Shown here: one piece after another, positions 1-7,630 of the stretch
How positions within the stretch are numbered: the first letter of the stretch is position 1
How the letters are laid out: each line of letters opens with the position of its first letter
NCBI GenBank assembly: GCA_018676275.1
Contig: JABHFC010000285.1
Span: forward strand, 1 to 14,097
From: Gammaproteobacteria bacterium
GTDB taxonomy: Bacteria; Pseudomonadota; Gammaproteobacteria; Eutrophobiales; Eutrophobiaceae
Direction of reading: 5' to 3'
DNA length: 14,097 bases
The notes under the pieces: model-generated
Database searches by the model: none
What the model was told of the DNA's origin: nothing
The model's input: the letters and a program-made list of their open reading frames with translations, nothing else
Translations under genes and position numbers: made by a program

Positions 1-340
<340 letters not shown>

Positions 341-579
341 TAGAATACTCCGTATTTGTGTTAAGTTAGCTCGATAAAGAGGGGGGATTTACATAAAAGC
401 CCCATAAATTAGTAAGATAAAGTATGATACCCTAAATGTACAGTTCTGTTATCCTCTTTTTTTTAGTTAGTATTGTTGTTTTAACGCATATTTATCAGGG
501 GAATTAGCAAAGCTAGTTTTTTATCCGGAATAGAGACAATAGAACTCCAAAACAGAAGATTATTAAGCAAGATTTATCC
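341..579. promoter_or_regulatory. Divergent intergenic region between hpnH and dxs
   Basis: This 239-base AT-rich stretch must hold the promoters of both hpnH (minus) and dxs (plus), because the two genes start from its ends. I see no convincing paired -35/-10 elements and no riboswitch-like structure. A short TAGC-AAA-GCTA hairpin followed by a T run (about 504-522) is too weak to call a terminator. The dxs start has no clear Shine-Dalgarno sequence. Confidence 0.4.
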
Positions 580-2472
580 ATGACCAGTAAGACCACCAAT
601 TCCATTCTGAATTCAATTAATTCTCCTGTTGATCTACGCAAACTACCGGAAGCGCAATTAGAGGATCTGGCTGAAGAAATTCGAGATTTTTTGTTGCGCT
701 GGGCGAGCCAGAATAGCGGTCATTTTGCGGCAAGCCTGGGAACAGTGGAATTAACGCTGGCCTTACATTATATATATAACACTCCGGATGACCGTCTGAT
801 ATGGGATGTTGGCCACCAGGCCTACGTGCACAAAATCCTGACCGGCAGACGAGACCAGTTGCATTCCATTCGCAAAGCGGACGGTTTGGCGCCATTTCCA
901 AAACGCAGTGAAAGTGAATATGACGCCTTTGGTGTAGGACACTCCAGTACATCCATCAGCGCAGCGCTGGGTATGTCTGTTGCGGCTGATCGTACCGGAC
1001 GAAAACGAAAATCAGTTGCCATTATTGGTGATGGCAGTATCACTGCAGGCATGGCATTTGAAGCCATGAATCATGCGGGCGGTCTGGAAAGCGACATGCT
1101 GGTGGTACTTAACGACAATAATATGTCGATTTCACCGAATGTTGGTGCACTTTCTAACCGATTTGCGAGGATTTTATCGAGCAAGTTTTATGCATCCGTG
1201 CGCGAAGGCAGTAAACGCGTTATGTCACAGGTTCCGAACGTGTGGGAACTGGCAAGGCGTACGGAAGAACATGTCAAAGGCATGATCGGTCAGGGCACTC
1301 TGTTCGAAGAACTCGGTTTTAATTACATTGGTCCGGTGGATGGTCACAACTTGCCTCTGTTGCTGGAAACTATTCGGAATTTACGTGAACTTGATGGACC
1401 GCAGTTTCTCCATATCATTACCAGGAAAGGCAAGGGGTATGGTCCGGCGGAAGACGACCCTGTCAAATATCATGCGGTAACACCTTTCGATCCGGTGAAG
1501 GGGATGACGCCTGCGAAGAAGGTAAGTAAAGCAACTTATAGCAAAGTATTCGGTGACTGGATTTGTGATATGGCAGCACAGGATCAACGGCTGGTCTCCA
1601 TCACACCAGCTATGCGAGAAGGTTCTGGCCTGGTTCGTTTTGATAAGGAGTTTCCCGAGCGCCATTTTGATGTGGCAATTGCCGAGCAGCACAGTGTTGC
1701 CGTCGCAGCCGGTATGGCATGTGATGGATTGAAGCCGGTCGTTGCTATCTATTCAACTTTTTTGCAGCGTGCTTATGATCAACTAATACATGACGTTGTC
1801 ATTCAGGATCTACCTGTTTTATTTGCTATCGACAGGGCAGGATTCGTTGGTGGTGATGGCTCCACCCATAACGGTTGTTACGATTTAAGTTTCATGCGAT
1901 GTCTGCCAAACATGGTGGTGATGACACCATCAGATGAAAATGAATGTCGACAGATGTTGTATACGGGTTATCAACTGGATCAGCCAGCTGCTGTACGTTA
2001 TCCCCGTGGCGGTGGACCCGGTGTTGAGATCCAGGAAGAAATGACGGCTATTCCTCTAGGCAAGGCTGAGCTAAGACGCGAAGGAAGCAAAACCGCAATT
2101 CTCGCTTTTGGTTCGATGTTGGCTCCGGCTCTGGAAGTGGCTGAAAAAATTGATGCCACGGTAGTTAACATGCGTTTTGTAAAACCCATTGATGCTGATC
2201 TGATTCTTGAGATGGCAGCCAATCACGATTTACTTGTGACAGTTGAAGAAAATGTAGTACAGGGCGGGGCAGGTTCTGCAGTTAACGAAACACTGGCGGC
2301 AAATGGGATCGCACAGGTGATTATTAATTATGGAATACCCGACAGGTTAATTGAACACGGCAGCCAGGATGATATGTTGCGAGACGCGGGTCTAACCAGT
2401 GAAGGTTTACTCAATTTTATTCAGGAACATCTGCGTAAAACAAATCAGATAGATTCAGCCAAATCAGCCTGA
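580..2472 (+). CDS. dxs: 1-deoxy-D-xylulose-5-phosphate synthase
   Basis: The 630-residue product matches the length of DXS (about 620 in E. coli). DXS condenses pyruvate with glyceraldehyde 3-phosphate, using thiamine diphosphate, to make DXP, the first step of the MEP isoprenoid pathway in the cytoplasm. Visible landmarks are GHFAASLGTVELT with active-site His48, WDVGHQAYVHK (75-85), the ThDP/Mg motif GDGS at 150 with the downstream NDNN (178-181), GPVDGHN, AEQH with catalytic Glu369, and YSTFLQRAYDQLIHD. Asp426 and His430 align with E. coli Asp427 and His431. The segment GGDGSTHNGCYDLSF differs from the usual GADGxTHQGAFDLSY, a mild oddity in an otherwise canonical protein. The ATG at 580 lacks a good Shine-Dalgarno but gives an N-terminus of normal length. 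Next to hpnH it probably feeds isoprenoid units to hopanoids. Whether it is the only dxs in the genome cannot be told. Confidence 0.96.
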   Translation: MTSKTTNSILNSINSPVDLRKLPEAQLEDLAEEIRDFLLRWASQNSGHFAASLGTVELTLALHYIYNTPDDRLIWDVGHQAYVHKILTGRRDQLHSIRKADGLAPFPKRSESEYDAFGVGHSSTSISAALGMSVAADRTGRKRKSVAIIGDGSITAGMAFEAMNHAGGLESDMLVVLNDNNMSISPNVGALSNRFARILSSKFYASVREGSKRVMSQVPNVWELARRTEEHVKGMIGQGTLFEELGFNYIGPVDGHNLPLLLETIRNLRELDGPQFLHIITRKGKGYGPAEDDPVKYHAVTPFDPVKGMTPAKKVSKATYSKVFGDWICDMAAQDQRLVSITPAMREGSGLVRFDKEFPERHFDVAIAEQHSVAVAAGMACDGLKPVVAIYSTFLQRAYDQLIHDVVIQDLPVLFAIDRAGFVGGDGSTHNGCYDLSFMRCLPNMVVMTPSDENECRQMLYTGYQLDQPAAVRYPRGGGPGVEIQEEMTAIPLGKAELRREGSKTAILAFGSMLAPALEVAEKIDATVVNMRFVKPIDADLILEMAANHDLLVTVEENVVQGGAGSAVNETLAANGIAQVIINYGIPDRLIEHGSQDDMLRDAGLTSEGLLNFIQEHLRKTNQIDSAKSA

Positions 2473-2481
2473 TTCCCAGGG

Positions 2482-3639
2482 CTACTGGAAAACTGAATTT
2501 ATATTAAGCATCAAACGGCTTAAGACTTCCTCGGGACTAATATCAGGGCGTGGTAAATTTTCGATAGTGCCGGGACGGATCTTCAGATGTCCGAAGCGAG
2601 GTCCTGAGGCTGATTCTGTTTTAAATAACGCGTCGATCAAATCGACATCTGAGCCCTTATAACTCACCCCATAACCGCAAGCGGCAGCAATTTCAGCAAA
2701 GTTAATATTCCCCGCCACCGTGGCCTGGGCACCAGTTGAATCATGCACCTCATTATCCAGCAAAATATGGATCAGCTTACTGTGACCATATGTCCCGAGG
2801 GTGGCGAAATTACCCATGCGCATCAGCGCCGCACCATCACCATCGATAACAACCGTAACTAAATCAGGTCTTGCCAGTGCCACTCCAAGACCGAGAGAAG
2901 AAGCACAGCCCATGGAACCAACCATGTACAGGTGATTGTGACGATCATCAATTGCAAATAACTCTCTACCACTAAAACCGGTTGTCGCAATCACCACGCT
3001 ATTTTTAACTGGCGTATGATTGATGATGCGTTGTAATGCAGACTCTCTGCTACAGAGTGTCTTTTCATCATTTACAAATAACTGCTTTTTTACTTCGCGG
3101 TTTTTAACTGAAGGGACGCTGTTATTTTTCAGGGCATGCCCGGCCACCGTACCTTTGCGCATGATGAAAGCATAAGGACGTTTTTCTTTTTGCATGTGGG
3201 CACAGGCTCTTTGTAAAGCCGGTTGGATTGCATCTACTTCATCAGGAAAATATTCCCAGGGTGTCTGCATGGTTTCAAACAAATCACCGGTAATCTGGCC
3301 CATTAATTCATGCTGAGGTTCATCCTTAAGTCCGGGCGCACCGCGATGGGTTGTGATGATCAGTAGAGGAATACGAAACAGATAAGCAAGGGAGGTCAGG
3401 GGACTGACTGCATTGCCGAGACCGGAATTCTGCATCATGACAACGGCGGGTTTACCGGCGATTGCCAGGCCAGCGGCAGTTGCAAGTGCATCACCTTCAT
3501 TGGCAGATGAAATATAGTTTAATGAGTCATCATTAATAACATAATTAATGAACGGGGTTAAAAACGAACAAGGCACACCTGTATAGTGCTGGAAATTATG
3601 CTGTCGGGCGGCTTCTATAAAACTATCTGCATTAATCAT
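2482..3639 (-). CDS. aepY: Phosphonopyruvate decarboxylase
   Basis: The 385-residue thiamine-diphosphate enzyme converts 3-phosphonopyruvate to phosphonoacetaldehyde and CO2, the irreversible step that pulls the unfavourable PEP mutase reaction forward. The N-terminal ThDP half shows TGVPCSFLTPFI (20-31) and SSANEGDALATAAG with the conserved Glu48. The C-terminal half has the ThDP/Mg motif GDG at 267-269 ending in LLDN at 293-296, then HDSTGAQATV, which is typical of phosphonopyruvate decarboxylases rather than sulfopyruvate decarboxylases. It is the last of three genes in a minus-strand operon, 27 bases after the PEP mutase stop, and that neighbour settles the substrate. It ends 9 bases from the dxs stop, convergently, with no evident terminator between them. 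The Shine-Dalgarno is poor, suggesting reliance on upstream translation. The symbol ppd is also used for this family. Confidence 0.93.
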   Translation of the reverse strand: MINADSFIEAARQHNFQHYTGVPCSFLTPFINYVINDDSLNYISSANEGDALATAAGLAIAGKPAVVMMQNSGLGNAVSPLTSLAYLFRIPLLIITTHRGAPGLKDEPQHELMGQITGDLFETMQTPWEYFPDEVDAIQPALQRACAHMQKEKRPYAFIMRKGTVAGHALKNNSVPSVKNREVKKQLFVNDEKTLCSRESALQRIINHTPVKNSVVIATTGFSGRELFAIDDRHNHLYMVGSMGCASSLGLGVALARPDLVTVVIDGDGAALMRMGNFATLGTYGHSKLIHILLDNEVHDSTGAQATVAGNINFAEIAAACGYGVSYKGSDVDLIDALFKTESASGPRFGHLKIRPGTIENLPRPDISPEEVLSRLMLNINSVFQ

Positions 3640-3666
3640 TATTCTGGCCCCCGCGCTTGAGCAGCC

Positions 3667-5322
3667 TTATTGCCCATGCGCAAAATCACCGGCACGATCA
3701 ATATCGTCCAGCGAATTTACATCAAGCCAGTGTCCGTTAATGTAATGCACATGAATTTTTCTTCCCGCCTGAACCAGGTGATTGAGCAAGTCCGGCATAG
3801 TAAGAGAGTTAAAATTATCTTTTACCTGTAATTCTTTTAAAGCTTCTTCTATCCATTGCCTTCCTGTGCTGTTGACTTTCAACATGCCAATCCATCTGCC
3901 ATTAGGCTCTCCCAACGAGGCATCTTTTTGCTCAGAGACATGCTTGATAAAAACTTCAGGATTAAACAGGGAACGATCATCTGCCTGGGTGCAATATACA
4001 TAATCCGGTGCGCCGCTTATCTGGCTGGTATCCAGCATAGAATCTACAACTACTACCAATGCACCGTCATTATTGAGTAAATCATTAAGAATATATGCAC
4101 GGAAAAGCAGATCTCCATACATGATGAGCATGTTGTCATTAAATGACTGCTCGGCGCAGAGCAGGGAAGCGACTTCAGAACTGTTTTCAAATTCAGTATT
4201 TTTACAAACACTAATACCACTAACATTAACTGTTTCGGACTTGTAACCTGCTACCACTGTAATCTTGTTTATCGACTGTTTCTTGAATTCATCCACCAGT
4301 CTTCTCAATAATGATTTACCACCAATAGACAGCATTACCTTCGGCCTATCCTCGGTTAATTCATGTAAGCCATTACCACGACTTGCTGCCAGTACAATGG
4401 CATGTGTTTCCTGTTTCTGAGTAAGGTAGCGAGACTGTGCCTGGGAAAGTTCTTCTGCGCCTTGTAAGGCAAAGATTTTGTTCACACTGGCAATCTGATC
4501 TTCGACATTCGCAAGTGATTCCTGTTCAAATATCTGTTTGCTAATGTTTTCCATCGCTACGACAGCCGCCCTGATCATATGGTTCGCCCAAATCACCAGG
4601 TTAATATTGGCTTTTCGAAAAACATCAGTAGGCGTGCTGTAATATTTTGTTGGAACGATAACCAGTGGTGAACGACTGCCCCACTCCTGTGCAAAGGTCA
4701 GTACTTCTTCCGGATGAGACAGTTTACTATGAATCAAAATTGCATCAGCGCCCGCTTCACTATAAGCCTCGGCCCGACGTAAGGCTTCCTGCATATCCCA
4801 ACCGGCAATCAATGCTTCAACACGGGCAACAATAGAAAAATCATCATCGCTTTGGCTGTCCTTACCAGCCTTGATTTTTCCGCAAAACTCATCCACATCA
4901 GCCAGGGGTTGGCGTTCGCCATCAATAAAGCTATTGGTCTTTGGAAATTGTTTATCTTCTATACAAACACCGGCTATATCACGTTGTTCAAGTTTTGTAA
5001 CAAGACGACGCATATTATTGAAATTGCCATAACCGGTATCACCATCGAGCAAAATAGGGATGCTGGTGACATCAGACATAAATTCCAGCATATCGATAAC
5101 CTGTGTCCAGCTCGCTTCATTACTGTCACGCACGCCAAATTGTGCGGACAAGGCCAGACCACTACCCCATATCCCTTTGAAACCGGCTTGCTCAGCAACA
5201 CGGGCGGAGATACCGTTATGAGCTTCGAGAATAAAATTCAGATTACTGGATTGCAGCAAGCCACGTAATTGGCTGCATTTACTCTCGGAATTTTGCTTAT
5301 TGTCAGTCACGTCACTTGTCAT
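3667..5322 (-). CDS. aepX: PEP mutase fused to a phosphonate nucleotidyltransferase (PepM-PntC type)
   Basis: This 551-residue protein has two parts. Residues about 20-290 are a PEP mutase of the isocitrate-lyase superfamily, which rearranges phosphoenolpyruvate to phosphonopyruvate and forms the C-P bond. GDTGYGN lies at 94-100. The diagnostic EDK-X5-NS motif lies at 122-131 (EDKQFPKTNS) and separates true mutases from lyases and hydrolases of the fold. Residues about 305-551 are a nucleotidyltransferase with IVLAASRGNGL and DRPKVML at 309-331, then SSEVASLL and MYGDLLFR. This fusion is known in bacterial phosphonate clusters, where the second domain (PntC type) transfers CMP to 2-aminoethylphosphonate or a related phosphonate for later attachment to lipids or glycans. 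The start ATG overlaps the upstream stop as ATGA (5319-5322), so translation is coupled. The nucleotide and the exact phosphonate are inferred from the family. The symbol refers to the mutase domain. Confidence 0.95.
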   Translation of the reverse strand: MTSDVTDNKQNSESKCSQLRGLLQSSNLNFILEAHNGISARVAEQAGFKGIWGSGLALSAQFGVRDSNEASWTQVIDMLEFMSDVTSIPILLDGDTGYGNFNNMRRLVTKLEQRDIAGVCIEDKQFPKTNSFIDGERQPLADVDEFCGKIKAGKDSQSDDDFSIVARVEALIAGWDMQEALRRAEAYSEAGADAILIHSKLSHPEEVLTFAQEWGSRSPLVIVPTKYYSTPTDVFRKANINLVIWANHMIRAAVVAMENISKQIFEQESLANVEDQIASVNKIFALQGAEELSQAQSRYLTQKQETHAIVLAASRGNGLHELTEDRPKVMLSIGGKSLLRRLVDEFKKQSINKITVVAGYKSETVNVSGISVCKNTEFENSSEVASLLCAEQSFNDNMLIMYGDLLFRAYILNDLLNNDGALVVVVDSMLDTSQISGAPDYVYCTQADDRSLFNPEVFIKHVSEQKDASLGEPNGRWIGMLKVNSTGRQWIEEALKELQVKDNFNSLTMPDLLNHLVQAGRKIHVHYINGHWLDVNSLDDIDRAGDFAHGQ

Positions 5323-6062
5323 TGTTTAATCTTACTTAGTATTTCATTTTGTGCACGTTGAACATCTTCGGGAAAGTCGATTTCTATCCAGGCCAGGCCG
5401 CTTACATCTTCAAAATCAAAAGCATCCGGTGTTTCTAATAATAGATCACGTAGCACTTCTTCATAGGGCTCGTCTTTTTTGCCATTATCAATATAACTTT
5501 TGCAGCGTTGAACCAGTTCTTTGGCAATTTCAGGATTGAAGCGAAAAAACCCGACCGATTCACCCTGATAATCAAATTGTAATTTGGGTTCAATTAGTTT
5601 TCGAAAATCTACCATGGTGTTACCCAGTACACATATTTTAACCGGTTCATCACCAGGGACGAAGTCTCTGTCCAGCAGAAAACAGTTTTCATGTAAGGTT
5701 TCAATAAGGCTTTGCAGTATCGCCGGGTCATAAAGAACGTCAGCGTCCATCAAAATAATATCATCACCCGATTCAAGAAATGCATGTGCGGTCCATAAGC
5801 TGATAACGCTACCGGATTCATAATCCGGGTTAAACTCAGTCTGAATATGTACATCAATTTTTAGAGAGTCGAGCGACGCCTTGATTTCGTCCTGTCGGTA
5901 GCCGCATATCACCAGAATATCGGTGATTCCGAATTGTGCTAACAATCTTATGTGTCTGTGTAATAAAGAAATGCCGTCAAATTCCAACAGACACTTGGGT
6001 CGGTTACCGGATATTTCACCCAGACGTTTACCAATACCTGCGGCAAGAATAATCGCTTTCAT
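5319..6062 (-). CDS. Nucleotidyltransferase, LicC-like (first gene of the phosphonate operon)
   Basis: The 247-residue protein is a single-domain sugar-phosphate or phosphocholine-type nucleotidyltransferase. It opens with MKAIILAAGIGKRLGEI and the nucleotide-binding NRPKCLL (20-26). It has ICGYR at 52-56, SGSVISLW at 83-90 and the metal-binding MDAD at 105-108, ending in WIEIDFPEDVQRA. Enzymes of this type couple CTP, or another NTP, to a phosphorylated alcohol or sugar. As first gene of the operon, overlapping the PEP mutase by four bases, it very likely serves the phosphonate pathway. Because the mutase already carries its own nucleotidyltransferase domain, this one probably activates a different partner, such as the alcohol or sugar phosphate that accepts or accompanies the phosphonate. 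Alternatively it is the true phosphonate cytidylyltransferase and the fused domain does something else. The substrate cannot be read from sequence. Confidence 0.85.
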   Translation of the reverse strand: MKAIILAAGIGKRLGEISGNRPKCLLEFDGISLLHRHIRLLAQFGITDILVICGYRQDEIKASLDSLKIDVHIQTEFNPDYESGSVISLWTAHAFLESGDDIILMDADVLYDPAILQSLIETLHENCFLLDRDFVPGDEPVKICVLGNTMVDFRKLIEPKLQFDYQGESVGFFRFNPEIAKELVQRCKSYIDNGKKDEPYEEVLRDLLLETPDAFDFEDVSGLAWIEIDFPEDVQRAQNEILSKIKQ

Positions 6063-6101
6063 GTCTTAGTGTTAATCAACTCGTCTTAAAAAAAGGTCGA
6101 T

Positions 6102-6107
6102 AGTATA
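6102..6107 (-). promoter_or_regulatory. Candidate -10 element of the phosphonate operon
   Basis: The minus strand reads TATACT here, about 40 bases before the ATG at 6062, in the 256-base region between this operon and the divergent kinase gene. No good -35 lies at the right distance. The placement suits a short leader, but the evidence is a single hexamer. Confidence 0.3.
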
Positions 6108-6318
6108 GCGGATGCCTGATTATGGTTCTCATCAATCCAATAAAATTAATAAAGTCACCAGCCGAAAACCAGAGTTATCGAAATAAATTGTTTTTGCGCT
6201 CTGAGAGTGAATCGCCTAATAGCTATCATGTCGTGGAAGTTTCAAGTAGTATAGGCCATAAGCGATTGATTTATACGCATATTCATTACCTAAGGCTTAA
6301 TAAAAGAGATACCTGACG

Positions 6319-7620
6319 ATGTCTTCTCCCATCCCTGAAAAAATTGGCAAGTACAAGATCCAGAAGCAGGTTGGCAGGGGCAGTATGGGTGTCGTTTATC
6401 AGAGTTACGATCCTTTTATTGAAAAAGATGTGGCGATTAAGGTCGCTCTGGTCGAATCCCTTCGCGATCGGGAGTCAGGTGAACAATACCGCAAGATGTT
6501 TTTCAATGAGGCTCATACCGCTGGTCTTTTGAAGCATCCTAATATTGTCAAAATTATTGATGCCGGTGCTGAAGGAGAAGACTGTTATATCGTCATGGAA
6601 CTGGTTGAGGAGGGTGAAACACTAAAACAATATTGCCAACCTGATAACCTTTTACCCCTTGAACAGGTTATTGAAATCATTTTCAAGTGCGCAAAGGCAC
6701 TGGACTATGCTCATCGCCAGGGTGTGGTACATCGTGATATCAAGCCGACCAATATCCTTATCACCAAAGATATGGATATCAAGATTGCAGATTTTAGTAT
6801 TGCCCATGTCGTGACCTCGGACACAACGCACACCATGCCGATGGGCTTTGTAGGTTCTCCTCGATATATGTCACCGGAGCAAGTTCAGGAAGACAATATC
6901 ACTACTCAAACAGATCTGTTTTCTCTTGGCATAGTGATGTATGAACTATTGACCGGCAGACATCCGTTTATGGCTGATAGTTTTTCGCGTTTGATAAATA
7001 TGATCATTAATGAAAAACCGCCGTTGATGAGAACTTATCGCGCAGATATACCTGAAATACTGGAGAAGATCGTTCATCACGCTTTGCAGAAAAGTAAGGA
7101 GCAGCGCTACAAGATGGGTCTGAATATGGCTGCAGACTTAAGTCTTTCCTTTGATTACCTGGAGAAACCTGAACAGGATATTGATGCAGAAGAGAAAATG
7201 GGTATTGTCCGTAGCCTGGAATTTTTTAGTGAATTTAATGAATCAGAAATGTGGGAGATTATCCGGGCTTGTATCTGGCAGGAGTTTGAGCAGGGAACGG
7301 AGATTATCGTTGAAGGTGAAATAGATGATGCTTTCTATATTATTTCTTCCGGTAGCGTAGAAGTTTTCAAAAGTAACCAGGTAATTGGTTTGTTACAAAA
7401 AGGCGATTGCTTTGGCGAAATGGGCTATCTCGCAAAAACAAAACGATCTGCATCTATTATTGCGCAAAACTATGTGCAGTTGATGAAAATCAACTCTACG
7501 TTAATAGATCAATTATCAGTTGAAGCACAACTTCATTTTAGTCGTGTATTTCTGAAGACATTAGTAAAAAGACTTTCCGATACGACCGCTATGTATGCTT
7601 CAACTGAAAATCAGGAGTAA
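6319..7620 (+). CDS. Serine/threonine protein kinase with C-terminal cyclic-nucleotide-binding domain (paralogue 1)
   Basis: The 433-residue protein has an N-terminal Hanks-type kinase (about 10-280) and a cNMP-binding domain (about 298-410). The kinase has the glycine loop GRGSMG at 19-24, ATP-anchoring Lys41 in VAIK, helix-C Glu64, the catalytic loop HRDIKPTN at 138-145 with Asp140, a T-rich activation segment, and SPRYMSPEQ at 180-188. The Mg motif is DFS (158-160), not DFG. The C-terminal domain keeps a phosphate-binding cassette, FGEMGYLAKTKRSAS, with Glu367 and Arg376 placed to bind a cyclic nucleotide. No transmembrane helix or extracellular sensor is seen, so it is probably cytoplasmic. 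A plausible model is kinase activity switched by cAMP or cGMP, as in protein kinase G but with the domain order reversed. The start at 6319 follows an AGAGA-type site. It ends 10 bases from the convergent pgi stop. The target protein is unknown. Confidence 0.92.
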   Translation: MSSPIPEKIGKYKIQKQVGRGSMGVVYQSYDPFIEKDVAIKVALVESLRDRESGEQYRKMFFNEAHTAGLLKHPNIVKIIDAGAEGEDCYIVMELVEEGETLKQYCQPDNLLPLEQVIEIIFKCAKALDYAHRQGVVHRDIKPTNILITKDMDIKIADFSIAHVVTSDTTHTMPMGFVGSPRYMSPEQVQEDNITTQTDLFSLGIVMYELLTGRHPFMADSFSRLINMIINEKPPLMRTYRADIPEILEKIVHHALQKSKEQRYKMGLNMAADLSLSFDYLEKPEQDIDAEEKMGIVRSLEFFSEFNESEMWEIIRACIWQEFEQGTEIIVEGEIDDAFYIISSGSVEVFKSNQVIGLLQKGDCFGEMGYLAKTKRSASIIAQNYVQLMKINSTLIDQLSVEAQLHFSRVFLKTLVKRLSDTTAMYASTENQE

Positions 7621-7630
7621 CAGAGCGAGA

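Noticed and set aside
371..404. G-run and C-run pair as a structured leader of hpnH
   Set aside because: Only four G-C pairs around a 13-base loop; no conserved riboswitch features.
501..525. Small hairpin followed by a T run upstream of dxs
   Set aside because: The stem is only four base pairs with a three-base loop, too weak for an intrinsic terminator, and no gene ends there.
2465..2495. Stem (TTCCCAG with CTGGAAA) at the dxs/aepY convergence as a bidirectional terminator
   Set aside because: It contains a mismatch, overlaps the coding end and has no T run on either side.
4852..5268. 138-codon open frame on the plus strand
   Set aside because: It is antisense to the PEP mutase domain, whose motifs are clear; no independent evidence for coding.
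6122..6316. 64-codon open frame ending just before the first kinase gene
   Set aside because: No ribosome site, no recognisable protein, and it fills the divergent promoter region; kept as leader DNA.
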